From Aptenodytes patagonicus (lineage: Eukaryota; Chordata; Aves; Sphenisciformes; Spheniscidae), in NCBI RefSeq assembly GCF_965638725.1, contig NC_134957.1:20174101-20238100 (forward strand): a stretch of 64,000 nucleotides of DNA. The letters are read 5' to 3'. The translations under genes and the position numbers were made by a program. A model generated the notes under the pieces. It made no database searches. It saw nothing but the letters and a program-made list of their open reading frames with translations, and was not told the origin of the DNA. The first letter of the stretch is position 1. The number at the start of each line of letters is the position of its first letter. Below are positions 34,427-47,700 of the stretch, in pieces.

Positions 34427-35904
34427 AGAGGTGTGTACAGTCTCAAAAATGAATAGTTACAGACATTAAATACCCAGCAACTTAAATACCACAAATCTTA
34501 ACAAATCCATTTTCCCTCGCTCCGCTTGAGCAGGTTCTTGGCTCCGCAGGGCGAAGCACACTGTTCGGGAACCCGAGCAGCAGCGAACGTCCTGCAGCGT
34601 GTACACGGTTACCTCGGATTGTAAGTCCCAGTTTTGACCAGGCTGCCCCAAACACGGCCTGTCCCAAACGGGTAGTGCCGCGCACCGCCATAGCAGCACA
34701 CGGCCGCACTCGCGTGGCTCCGTGGGATGCGGCTGAGCTCGAGCGCCCGCTTGTTCAGCACTTGCCAGAGCAGAGTTTTGATCTCTGGAAGGGAAAATGA
34801 GCATGTATATTATTAAAAACAGTGACTAAAATGTGCGTATTGAGTCAAACATAAAAAAAAAAGAGGACTATTGACACTTTTTTTTAAATTTATGAAAGCG
34901 TTGGTGGTTTTTTTTTAAATAAAGATGGTTTCATTAAGAACTCCTCCTATTGAAATAAACCACTATTGAAATAAATACATTCACAGTGGCTATTACATTC
35001 ATTAGATCCTCAAAAAAAGGACATTTATGTAGGTATGAGATAGTTAGCCAGCTTGTAAATTGGACTAGGACATTAGAGAGACCATTTCAAGTCTTGGGGA
35101 ATAAATGGCAAGGAATTTTTTCAATATCCTTTGAAATATAATATATTTATGAAAAATAAGAACCCCAAAAGATCCTATTTTAAAGTACCTCAGGACAGGA
35201 AAGAAAACTGATGAAGCAATCTGCAAAGCAACAGAAATGGTGCAACAGAAAAATATTAAACCTATAAATCCGAGTTAGCAGTACGTTAACCAGTGACTCA
35301 TTGCCAGCGATGGTTTGTGGGGATCCGTTGCGCTTTACCATATGATTTCTGAGTATTCGATGCCCGTTAGCTCAAGCCCGCAACAAACTGTGGTTTCTCT
35401 TAACTGTTTTTCTCTCCTCCCCGTGCCCTCGCACACACAGTCGCCCCATTCCCTTTCTTCCGTGGGTTTGACTGCACTCAGGCAGGCACAAGGTAACACC
35501 CCCTGCAAGTCAACCGTCCGCGGCACCTCCAGGAGGTATCATCTCAAGGCAGAGGTGCCGGTGGACGTTTCATGGCAGCAGCGTGAACTATGACAGCACC
35601 CTGCCTTGCAGGGCTGTGAGGAGCCAAGGAGAGCGCCAAGGGATGGGCTGGTGCCCAGCAGATGCTGTTGTAGCTAGAGGAATTCCTGGAGCATCAGGGA
35701 CCTGCTTTCCCCAGCAAATAAACCTGCAGGATCCCACGATGCAGATATTATTTTAATCTCTGAACACATGCATATAGATGAACACACGCTGCGTGACCAG
35801 GCAGCCACGATATTAATTAGCAGCAACTGAGAAGGCAGGAGAAAATGAGATCCTGCGAGAGCCTTTGTTCTGGTACCGTTTTAGAAAATGGAAAATCTGG
35901 TGTC

Positions 35905-35935
35905 AGAGAGAGAGAGAAAGAGAGAGAGAGGAGAG
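35905..35935. repeat. GA microsatellite
   Basis: AGAGAG repeats with two interruptions. Simple sequence repeat in intergenic DNA. Confidence 0.9.
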
Positions 35936-38900
35936 TAACCTAGATTTGATGCAAAAGCAGGTTTGTTGGCTGGGGACAGGACGGTGGGTGCTGGTGAGAA
36001 GCCGCGGGAGCGTGCGTACTGACGGCAGTGCTCGGCGCAGCCTCCACGGGCTGTTGGCAGCCCCAGACTAGGGGCAACCCTTCAGCGCTCCTTCCCATGG
36101 GTCCGGGGGCGATTCCAGAGGAGCCCCTTTCTCCTCGCAACTGCTAGTGCTGGGGGAGAGCTGACTGAAAACCACCTCAGCGTGGGTGAGGGCACGGCTG
36201 AACCCATGCTGGCGCACAGGAGCTGAGCTCTTGCATCTGCTGGCAGCACCCGTGGGACTCCACAAGCAGGGTCCAACCCAGCTGCCAGCGCTGCCTCAAG
36301 AGGCTAAGGGGAGCTCCCGTGCAGGCAGCACTGCCATACAGCCCTGCACTGCGTACAGCCGAACGTGGGTCAAAGCCATTCCCAAGGGCCGCCAATGCAC
36401 GCCTGTGCGTGCAGCTCCTGCACAAGGTGAAAAACATCAGCCACTGGCGTGGGTATTTCTTATTCAGTAAATTTATCTTAAGGCAGGAAAGCTGGGACAA
36501 AAGGGGGCGAGGGCTGGAGAACGACTCCCTTGCTACCCTGCACTGCCTGTAGTCTATCCCAGAGCGATATTAACTTCCTTTTAGTGTTAGATGATGAAGC
36601 CCTAAGCAGATACTTAGGAGTGGCTTTTGCGAGCCCAGTTCCAACCCATTTCAGGCTGGTGGTTGGTGACTGCCGTGTGTGGTCCAAACGGCAGGAACCG
36701 CTGCCATGCAACCCCACATTAAGAGCCGGCGCCAGCCTCAGCAGTCCCTGTGGCTGGGGCGGGATGGTTTCAAGGCAGGCAACTCCTCTCGGGCAGGAGC
36801 TTTCTGCCGTGAGGCCCAGGCTCGCTGTGGCTGGGCCACAAACAGAGAAGGTACTGAGCCACGGTCAGGGATGGCTAGGAGTCAGACACACCCCCCCTGG
36901 ACACCAGCACTGCGATTCACAGAGGCATGTCCCTCTAAATAGTCTGCCGTTCAGCTGTAGTTTAGTTTTTCTCCAAAACCAGCCAGTGCCCTTTACACCC
37001 TGTAGCTGGCAGCCGGAGGCTGAAGCCCTCTCCAAGCCCATGGCGGCACTACGAGGAGGAGAGTGCATCAGCACTGCACGCACCATGCAATTTTAATGCC
37101 CTTTCAGTTTCCAAGGATACAAAAAACAATCAATCAGACACAATCGCTCGCTGCGGGGCTGGCTGCACAGGAGCTGCCCAAGATGGCCCGTGCCTGCACC
37201 CCAGCCTGGGAAGGTACAGCGCTCGCAACACGCTGGTGAACCAGAGCACCCAAACCCACAGGCTGACGTCCCCGGCCCTCGCAGGTTTCATATCCCGGCC
37301 CCACTCGTAATGGCTCATCACCACAGAGATAAACTGCACCCAGGTGGAGTCCTGCAAGCGTACGCTACCAAACAGGCCAGAGACCAGTTACTTACTGAAA
37401 ACAGTTATGGGCCACACACCAGGATGACGGCAGTGCTGAGAACGGGGCTGGCTAACCACACGCAGCAAACAATTTATTAGCTAGTTCCAAAAAAACATCC
37501 CTGTTAAATTAAGCCTGTCCAGGAGATGTGACATGGAGACAGATTACACTGTTGACAGGGATGTGATTGCACCCATGACCTGCTAGCTTGCTAGCTGATG
37601 CGTGCCACTGTAAAACCCAGGACAGAGGGAAAGTATTAAGCGAATTAATGTTTATTATTTATATGATGCCCACAGTCAGTCAGGGTGGTGCAGACAAGCG
37701 TAAAGCCAAGGGCACCACACAGTGCTCAGGAACTGACAGCCCAGCTGACAGCAGGCACTGGGAGCGTAATTTAGGACTTTGTGACGAGGTGACAGCCTTA
37801 GAGCCTCCAACAGCGGTAGCAGGAGGGAAGCACAGGCAGGGCTGAATGCCAGAAGGCACATGGTGAAGCTTCTGTCCCGCCTTGGCTTTTGGCTGGGCTC
37901 AGGTGCCTTTTGTAGTAGTGGACTTCTGTGGCAGACTGGCAGCCTCTGTCCCCAGGAAATTTGTCTAACCTCCCTCCCCAAACGCCAAGCTGTCGGCAAA
38001 ATGCTTCTAGTGAGCAATGGAGTACTGCACACCAAGGCAGCTCCAAGCATCCTGGTTGGGGTTCCAGGGGTGGCATCCTGCAGAGGTACCACTGGTCCCC
38101 CAGTGTCACACTGGGATCAAATCAAAAGCAGTAGAGAAATATAGATACTCATTGTCTGAGTGATGCTGGCTGTCCCGTTAATGGTCCCCCATTAATATAG
38201 GAACACATTACCTAAATGTCTCTCCTACACTAGGTGTCCAGGCTCCTTCTGTAGCCAACAGAGAGAGGCAGGAACATCTTTAGAGCTATTTATCCCACTC
38301 AGCTTGATGGGATGAACCGTCCTCCACCACCACTGCTCTCTCCCCCGGCCATAGAGGAACAAAGGGCCCAGCACAGAGCAGCTGCCCAACCTCAGACAGC
38401 TTGAATTGCCCCATCCCCTGAGCAGGAGGCTCTGCCTCCTCCCAAGGAGCTTAACAACGCCACAGAGACGGGGCTGCAAAGCCAGCCAGGATCTGTGCCG
38501 ATGGGAGAATGTGGGAGAGACACAAATGCAGAGCAACTTCAGAAATAACCAGAGAGGCCTTTTGAGTCAATAACAGCACTCCAGGGCAGCGTTAGCATTT
38601 GCTTTGCAACCTGAACGGACAGGGAAGATTAAACTCTCGTACAGTGTGATCCACACGGGTGGACGTGCACAGAGGATAAGCTTGTCCCTGCACCCCTGCA
38701 AGTGGCAGGGCCACCCTCTGGTGCCACACAGCACCAGATGTGCTGGTGCTGATGTAGCCTCCAGCCCCACCGGCTTGCGCACGGAGCAGGAGTCAGCTGG
38801 GTTTTTGAAGAGACATAAAACATTTGCAAAACGTTTCCCTGTGACAATAAATTGTCAGCTCATTACCATGGGATGGCTTACTCCAGCTGCAGCTCCCAGT

Positions 38901-41900
38901 GACTTATTTCAGATTATGATCACATTAAAATGGCCATGGGTTGGCCAGTCGAAAAAGGGGGGCTCCCATCAAGAGATCATTATATCTGCCTGAGCCTGCC
39001 TGAATCCAAGAACAGATCCTCCACTGGGAATATTATGTCCTTGTAGCTGTTCAAGTCTTCCCAGGAAGGGAACAGGATTTGCTTAGAGCAAATAGAAGCC
39101 ATTAGAATCAGGATAAATTAGTAATGGTGAGTGGGAGAGAGAGGAGGAGAGGAAAAGAGGTTATTGTGATTTTTCTTCCTACAGAGCGGGTGTCTGAGCT
39201 ACTTACATTGCCAGAAAACAGCTCCCTAGCTTCCCCTCCGAGTCCAGAGCTCAGACTGCTTGCTTACAGCTCAAGAGCTACTTTGGATTGCTACTAACTA
39301 GCAGGATGGCATTACGGGTTGTTAGATGCATGAAATCCAATTTCTGTTCCTACTGGTAGCGTCTCAAATTTAGCAGCAGCACAGGCAGGTCTGTAGAGTG
39401 AGAAAAGGCAAACTATACTTCCATTTGCTCTGTTCAACGCTGCGAAACATATGCCTTCTTATCAGAAGCTGCAACGCCTGTTGAGGACTAATTGTGGGGG
39501 TCTTTAAGGTGGTGCAGGGGGTAGGACTGTGGCTCTGTGGTGTTGTATATTTTCCATTTTGTAAAATACAGGATGCCAAGTAATTCGCTAAACCCTGACT
39601 GCAGTTCTGGAAAAAAAAAGGAAAACCGACCATCAGAAATGCCTTCATACTCAGGACTCCTTCCTTTCCTCCTAAAAAAACACCTATTAAAGCAGGGCTG
39701 GTATAGCTAGTTTGGGTCTACAACGGAGGCTGGATTGCCACAGCCCAGAGACGAGTCCAGCCATAATATGATTTTACAGCATTTTAAAAAGCAAGTATCT
39801 GCCTGCTTAAGCGAGCACCTATTTCAGGGTGCTAGCGGGGAAATGACTGTACCACCACCGGCCCCTCTCCAGCAGGAACGCTAACCGGAGCCCTCCGGCA
39901 CGAACCTGGTGTGACCAGCAAACCTGGCAAGCTCAGACCCTGCTCCCGTTGGTGTTTTTCCACTTCTCCTAGGATGCTGCTGCCTGCTGACATCTTCACC
40001 CAACTTCATTCAGATTTTACTATCTGACATGAGGCATTTGAGCTGAGTGAATGGGAAATTAATGCAAAACCAAAAGGAGCTTGGTCTAGGGCTGCTGAAC
40101 TCCTGCAGGGCCCCTGCAGGAGACATTTCCAGCTCTCCACCGTGCCCAACCTTCTCTCAGAAGAAAGAGATCTCATACAAGCCGTTAGTACTAATTTCTC
40201 CACGGGCCTCCTGGAGGCCGATGCTCAGTTTTTATGCTGCTGTGAGCTGACCCAGCACCCTCCAAACAACCACCGTGTTCAGAAGGGTGGGAGAAGCTGG
40301 CAAACGCCCCAAAAGTGGGAACAGCCACCCTGGAGTTGCCCACTCTTGCTCAAACCTCATTGCTACAAATTACAGCCATCTCCTGCTCATGACAGGCCAG
40401 GAGCTGGTACTGCAGTACCAAAACACACTCGGAGTCCTCCCGTGGCCTCACGAACTTCACCCTGACCCTCGCTGGGAGAGCTGCTCCTCATGGCAGAGCC
40501 ACCAGTACAAGGAGCCTCCCAAAAAGTGCAGCCCCTGGGAAAGAGTGGCTGCTCTTGGCCGACCCCATGGGAAGGGATTTCTGTTTCAAGAGCTTTCCAC
40601 AGGTCAGTAGGACCTCGCACAGTAGCGACGCTGCTGAGAGCAGCACGGCTCCAGTAACACATACCTTACTGCGTTTTTGCAAACATGCTTTTGCATGGTG
40701 CTTTGCAGAGAGCTTCCCAATGTCTCCTGACAACCTCTGCGACAGCGCTCAGAGGGATATCTCCCGGGCATCCGTTTTAACAGTAACAGCAGATGACCAG
40801 GACACCTGGGGGGTGGAAAGCAGGCAGGTGGAAAAGAAAAAGGATTAAGCCATGAAAGATTGAAGTACAAAACAGCCAACTAAAACAACCAGCCAAACCT
40901 GGTGCTGAATATGCTCACTCTGAGCAGGAGCGAAGTGTGTTTATTTATTCAGTTTTTGATACACCGGTCTATTCGACACATTTTTCGACTTAATTTAACA
41001 AGCCTGCAAAAATACAGCATTTTTATTTCAACAGATCACATTATTACATGGGTTTATTTGGCCAGCATAATTTTCTCCCTGAATCTTCACAGTACTTCAA
41101 TTTTTTTTTTCCTGTCTTGGTGAAGGATAAAGCTGAGCAAATATTTAGTAATGGATAATTAATTCAACCACTTCTTTTCCATCTCCTCTGAGACACTCAT
41201 TCACTGGATGTTGTTCAAGATTCAACAATTCTTTCTTTCTCTTCTTTACTTAGCTTCTAAACTATTTTCAATAGTTTCTGATACCTGTAATATGAACAGT
41301 TATGAATAGACATAGGCCACAGATTGTATTTGCCTGATGGGGCTGAAATACTTTCTAGACTCTTGCTTTCTCTCCTTTTTTTTTTGCTTGTAAGGTTCCC
41401 GAGAAAAAGTTATATAAATAAGGCATAAACTCAAAGGAAGCACATTCACTCTCAAATGCAGAACACTCCTGGAAAGCGGTTGCCCAGCTCTACTGTAGAT
41501 ACTGAGGTTTGTATTTTATATTAAGAGGGCAGCGCCTAAGGGTGCCAGCCTGTAACCTCGCGTTTCATAGGCCTGCTCAGTCCCTGGGGTCACTTCGGTA
41601 TCCAGCAAGAGCTCAGTGACCGCAGCCAGCTCCCACTGCGTCACTGGTACCTGCATGCTCGTGTTCAGAGAAATGAGAGACATAAAACACGTTTGCTATA
41701 TGCATGAAGTCTTACCTTCTTATGGAACTTTGCTTAACCCATTACTACAATGAACTAGTAAATACAGTCAGAAAACTTTCCATCTGTTTTTTCTTCTTTT
41801 TTTACCAGTGACTACCCGACTCGTTACCATCAGCCCATGCCTACGGGCCTGAGTCTCTGTTACGTGTAGCACTCACAGACAGCAGATGTCGACATCATAA

Positions 41901-44498
41901 GCCACGTACAAACAGGCCGTTAGCCTTATACTCACAAGCTCCTCCACCCCTCCATATGCCACTGACAAAAAAAGTGCCTTAAGTCCTTTTCTGATAAAGT
42001 GCTTTCTGCGCGGTAAGTGGAGCGGATGCGCCATAGCAAGTTTTACTACCTCAGATACAGCTGCGTCACAAATGTGCGTGTGGTTGGGCAATGTAATCTT
42101 TTACTCTGATAAACTATTAAACGTCAAAGAAAGCTTCTTAAGTTAATCAGGGCTTAATTTAAATAAACAAGCCACCAAAAGATTAACAAAAATCCTCTAT
42201 GGAATCTGAATGCAAAACTAGTGTGTTCACAAAGTCCTGGGCCACGTTCCTAAAAGCAACGGCGCTGGGATGAAACTGGCCCACCGACCCCCTTTTTCTC
42301 CCCTTATTGGCACCGCCAATGAAAAAGATGTTAATTTTCTGAAACACCAACACAAACATTTCCAGCTCCATTGACGCAAAACCAGCAGTTTTGGCAACAT
42401 CGTCACAACCGCATGTGCTAATACTGCACGTGAGGAGGAAGAGGAGGAGGAGGCAGGATGAATCCATTTTTGCGATGGAGAGAAGTCAGCTGCACCCTCC
42501 AGGAAGAGACCCAGACCTGCCCGAGCCGAAGCCCCCGGCGTTACCAACTGCGTTCGGAGCCACAGCAGAAATTCCACCTCCCTGCGGGATAAGGAGGCGC
42601 TCGGGGTGAGAACAGCAGTCCTGCGGGTAACTTCACTGCAACAAGCCACTGCTCCGATGAGCTGGGCTCCTCGTAGTAGTTAAGTTATATGTATGCATAA
42701 ATATTCACATGTTCAGCACCTGAACAGGTAAAGATAGTAATTTAAAAACTCTCAGGCCCAATATTGCTATTTTATCCCACAAAGGCAATAAATGACCAAA
42801 CCTTGGTGAACAAAACACGCCAGGCTGGAGCCCATACAAAGTATCTTTGGGCTGACATGCTAGATATATCATGTCCTTCATTAGATAGTTGTTATTTAAT
42901 TCTGTTGCTCTACGGGCTCTCTCTTAGTGCTTTCAGTACTATGACTGGTACATTTTCAAGTATTATCTTTTTCCAGTTGCAAAACAGTCTTCTTTCTTTA
43001 TTTTTTCCCATGAAAGCTGCTGATTATCTCCCAAACACCTTCATTTCATGCAAAAGTCTTGTTATTTTAAGTGTACATTTTCCCATTTGTTTATTTACAA
43101 CCATCTTTGCTAAGCTGAAAACTTACGCTGAGTTTGAGTTAAATAAAATCAATACATTAAAGACGAATATCAAAATATTCACAGAGCCAAAACATAGGGT
43201 AGGATAGCTACAAAAAATATTTCTCCATGACATTTCACTTGCCCTTGGGCAAAAATGATTCATTTTGACGTGACAAAATTTAACACCTCTTTTGCTTGCT
43301 TTTCCGTTACTCAGACCATGCTAAAAATAGGTACAAGGACACCAGTTGATGACGAAAGAAAAACATTCTATTTAATCACGACATGTACATCCAAAATAGA
43401 AATTACAAAGCTGCATTTCAAAATGCATCCACAACGCCACTCTGCCACTGTCAACGTGCCAGGTGCAAAGTCCTTGCAAGCTACTGTCGAAAAGGAAATT
43501 CCAGCCACGGACAACTCACTGACAGGCATCAGGTGAAAGGAAGCCCAGACGGGCAGCAGGGTATGCAGAGGCAGGAGGCCACCCCGGGCAACTGCAGCTC
43601 TGCAGCTACCCTTCACATTCGTTCGCTCCCTACTTACCTCTCCCACCGGCTCCCAACATCTCCTGCCTTCCGATGTGGTTTTGACCTCTCTTTCCTGACC
43701 CGTTGTGCCAGGCTAACGTAAGACTGTTTCCTACATCATCATTTCATATTGAAACGTTTTGCACACAAAGCGTTTCAAAGGTGCGATTAGGCCCATTAGC
43801 AATGTAACCACGTTTTACACTTGGGCAACCACTTTAGTTTATATTGCACTGAAATTGTCCTTTCATAGAGAAACTTGCCTGCGGTCACTGAGGAAGCCTG
43901 TGGGAAAGTGAGGAGAACAGCCCCGGTTGCAAAATCCCACTAGCTGCAGGACCATCACTTCTCTCTTGCATTTCAAGCAGAAAGAAAATAATATATTGAA
44001 TTCCTCATTGTTATCCTCCTCAGGTTGCTTCATTTTCTGCTTCAAATAGCCCTCTCTTTCTTTAGATTCACCTTGGATCTCAATTTTCCTCACGTTAGAG
44101 ACGTGTTATCACCAGCGACAAATGCAACGTTCCCATTCTGTGCTGCTGGTGTCTTGGAGCAATTCTACATCAAGTACGAAGTGTACCACTTGCAGGGCAA
44201 TATGAATAATACCACGCTGCTGCTTTAGTACAACTACATCTCTGCACAGGAAAAAAAAAAAAAAAGGCACAAGAAACAGTAAAAAAATAAAAATATCTAT
44301 ATCTCCTTTTCCTTCTGGCAGTGTTCCCAGAGCTTAATGGAATTCAAAGATACTGAATATAAATGATTAAATAAAAAGGCAAATTAAGTCTCTTCTTGGA
44401 CAAAATCAAGTATAGCATCAGTTTGGCATCCTCCATGTCCTCTGTCAGGGAATTAGTACTTAACATTTAACATCTCCAAAGTGCTGTCCATCAGTTGC

Positions 44499-44504
44499 TT
44501 TATT
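44499..44504 (-). promoter_or_regulatory. Candidate polyadenylation signal of the SYTL2-like gene
   Basis: TTTATT on + (AATAAA on -), about 105 bp after the stop codon. The nearest canonical signal; more distal TTTATT copies exist near 43,080 and 41,050. Confidence 0.4.
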
Positions 44505-44608
44505 AACCTGACACTTGCCAGCCCCGTGGATGGTCTCTGTCACCTCGGTGCAGGAAGTTTCCTAATTCTAATGAACACATTCAGCCTTTCTATGGCAGGA
44601 ACGGTAGG

Positions 44609-44754
44609 TTATTTCAGTTTTTTCCTCCCTGCCAGCGAGCGCAGTGGCAGCAATCCCTCAATCCACTCATTGGCAGCCGACATCATCTCCTGCCAAAAGG
44701 CCACCTCCTCTTGCGTGGAGTCCATCCAGTCCACAGAGATGCCATAGCTCAAAC
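44609..44754 (-). CDS. SYTL2-like terminal exon, C2B end
   Basis: TTTTCAG acceptor. Completes G, then [20 protein letters not shown], through [18 protein letters not shown] and TAA. The DWMDST..EV.W block is characteristic of Slp C2B domains. Confidence 0.94.
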
Positions 44755-47700
44755 CTGAAAAGAACAAGAAAACCACAACGCCGCGAGCTACACAAAGAGT
44801 TTCTACTCCATGCAAAAATACTCAAAGGGATGTAACTGCTGCAGGCGGTGTCTTAACATAAATGGTGCTGACCTCCCCTCAGCAAGTAGCACCCTAAACA
44901 CCTCCTGTTCTTCTGCTAATGACCTCCATTTTACACCAGAGTTCAGAATGAAGTCACTGTAAAAGCCACAAAATGCAAGAACCCTAAGCATAACCTGCCA
45001 AGGAAAATAATATTGGGCTCAAGCTCTTTCTGCATCTTTCGGAATGGTAAAGGAGGTCTAAAAGGCTTGGTTTTCCCCTTAAAAGATTTTCTTGTGGACA
45101 GGGTGGGGTATTTGTCAAAATTCTCTTGCTCTACACTTTATTTGTATAGGAATCAAACATACGATAGCGGAAAAGCGTGTACATTACTTCCAAGTCGATT
45201 ATTCAACCAAATTTTCACGTGCCAGCTACCTCTCAATGAGATAAAGGTCTAAATTTGGATCACAGCTTATCTTGGGGTGGGTATTTTTATATCTCGCTTA
45301 TGAGCTTATTCTTGTTGCCCCTTCCCACTGGATAGTTCACAACCCTCCTGGTGACATGCTAGAGATTGAAAACAGAGAACACACAAGCAAATCCAATAAA
45401 CATAGGTGCACCTGCAAGGCAGAGCTTCCGGCTACGAGACTTTTCCCGATGCCCTCAAGGAACAGTTATTCTTTATTGCAACATTCTGAAATCTTCTGTT
45501 TGCCTTTCACCTCTCAGAGAGCCCTCTTGCTTAACAATAAATAGTTCAGAAAACCTTAGATATCCCACTTACAAAAATACAAAGATGAACATGCTCTCTG
45601 TCAAAGCCTAGGTATGGGGCACACTGAAAGCTAGGACAGGATGTTTAGAGAGGGACAAACGTCGGTGCTGGACAGCTGGACAATGGGAGATGGTCGAATC
45701 TACTCTTTACAACAGTGGCTTAAAAATACCGGAATTTTCATAACTTCAAGGATGAGCAACCCCATTGAAGTAAAACACTTCCAGCTAAGCACAGGTCTAA
45801 GTCCTTCTCTGAATGGGAACCTCATGCCATCAACTCCCAGAGACAGTGACTGTCTCCCAGTGGAGCAAATAGCACCTCTGCTGAGGCCTTTCGGCACTAC
45901 ATCGTCTAAATAAAACCAAAACAAAACCCCAACAGTAACACCTCAGTCTACACCCAGACAACTCCATCCTTCCAATTTGTGATTTAATTCCAGCTGATGT
46001 ACTCTAAGTACTGATTACCTACCAGATCAACTAGTGTAGCTCACCCTGTTTTTCAAATATTAGTTATTCCTGCTACTAAAGCATTTCAAGGGAGGAGGTG
46101 ATGTGGACAGAGTCACCAGGTGGTGCTGTCCCACATGGCATTCAAGTTCATCTCTGAGCACCCTTCCCTGGGAGGAGCAGCAATATATGTTGATTTGTAA
46201 CGCAGCCTGTTTTCCTGTAACAGCAAGAAAACTCTCTGACGGACCCAAGGAGATTCTTGAGTTTTGCCAGACCTCAGAGCCGATGTTGGCAGAAAATGGG
46301 GGAATAGAGGGTTGCTATCATGGTACCAGGGCCCCCTCCATCCAAGAGACCGCGACTCTCACCAGTTACTGAGGCTCCCCACCCCTGGTTTCTCCCCAAC
46401 AGGAAAATGCTCTGCAACTTCCCATTATATCTTGTGGCTCAGCAATATGGCAACAGTATTCATTTAATGCAAATGTAAATGTGTAATGACACTCACCTGT
46501 CCCGAGGCCCAGCCTGATTCCTCCAAGGAAATGGTTGGTAAGTTTTTCATGATCCCACACAGTCAGTTCAACGCAAGCATCCTTTAGATCCTCTGTGTGA
46601 AAGCCATCGTATACAATAGTGTGATTGAAAACAGGGTTTGTGTCTCTTTTTATGACTCGGGTCTTTTGGTAACTCTTTTTACTGGTGTCTGGAAGCACAT
46701 AGCTTTAAGAGGAGAAAAAATACAGCATGTAGTACCGAATATCACCTGAGATTTGAATTGTTCCTACAAAATTCCTTGGTCCAAACAAGCCTCAGTTCTG
46801 AAGAAATGAGGAATTGGGTCTCAATATAAGAGACCTCTGTAGATTTAATAGGAAATGTTCATTAATTCCTGGATTAGACTTTTTTTTTGCCAAGAAAATC
46901 CATTTTAAAAGCAAACATTTTCAGAAAGGAGGGCACTTGCTTAAAATTTCCTGCTTTTGGCAATTTTTTTTTGCAAACTGACATTTTACATTAAAAAATG
47001 GACATTACTTCCACATATTTCTATTTTCATAAATTTTCATCACTTAGATGCCTAAGAGGGCATTTCAAAATGGTCAGTTAGGCTTCTTGAGCAGCAAACC
47101 TTTCTGCAGGAGAACTCTGTAAGGATTTAAAATATACAAAAAACATGGTGAGCACTTCAAAGCGCTAAAAAAATCTTGAAAATCCACTTAAAAGATTTTT
47201 AATTTTCTGGAATATTTGCAGCACCTTCTCCCATGTAACAGGCAGAACTGATGTTGCAGACTGCAGAAAACATGCTCATACTAAATTCTGGAGAAGATCA
47301 AAGCAGGATCCAACCGTCTGTATGTCAGTTCTGGTGAGTCCCTAACAAATTCCCAAACTTTGCACGGAAGCCCGTATCAAGGCAAAATTCACAAATTCAC
47401 ATGAAGACAGTGGGCCGAGGTGCAGGGCCCACGTATTCCTCTCACTCGGATGTTACTGAGGCAAATCACTGACTGAGTCACAGACAGTGATTGACCAAGA
47501 GCTTTATCACAGCAAGGATTTTCCTAATTTGGCCACAAGTGAATAACAAGGGCAATTCTCTCCTACAGAGCCCAATGCAACACGAAGGCTTTACGGTATG
47601 GAGGCACAGCTAGGTGAGCCTGAGAAAAGCGAAGAAAACATAGCGCCCTGTGGAGGCACCGACCCAGGATCAAAGCCAATACCATGCTCATGCACTTACC

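Larger units (their letters stand above)
33992..44498. other. Intergenic region between RAB39B and the SYTL2-like gene
   Basis: About 10.5 kb between the RAB39B promoter and the 3' end of the SYTL2-like gene. Short ORFs on both strands show no recognisable family or exon structure. Part of its right side may be alternative 3' UTR of the SYTL2-like gene. No RNA gene, CRISPR-like array or intact transposon seen. Confidence 0.6.

Noticed and set aside
42227-42649. 140-codon minus-strand ORF in intergenic DNA
   Set aside because: Composition is mixed, with a serine run from a GAG-rich repeat, and no homology is recognised.
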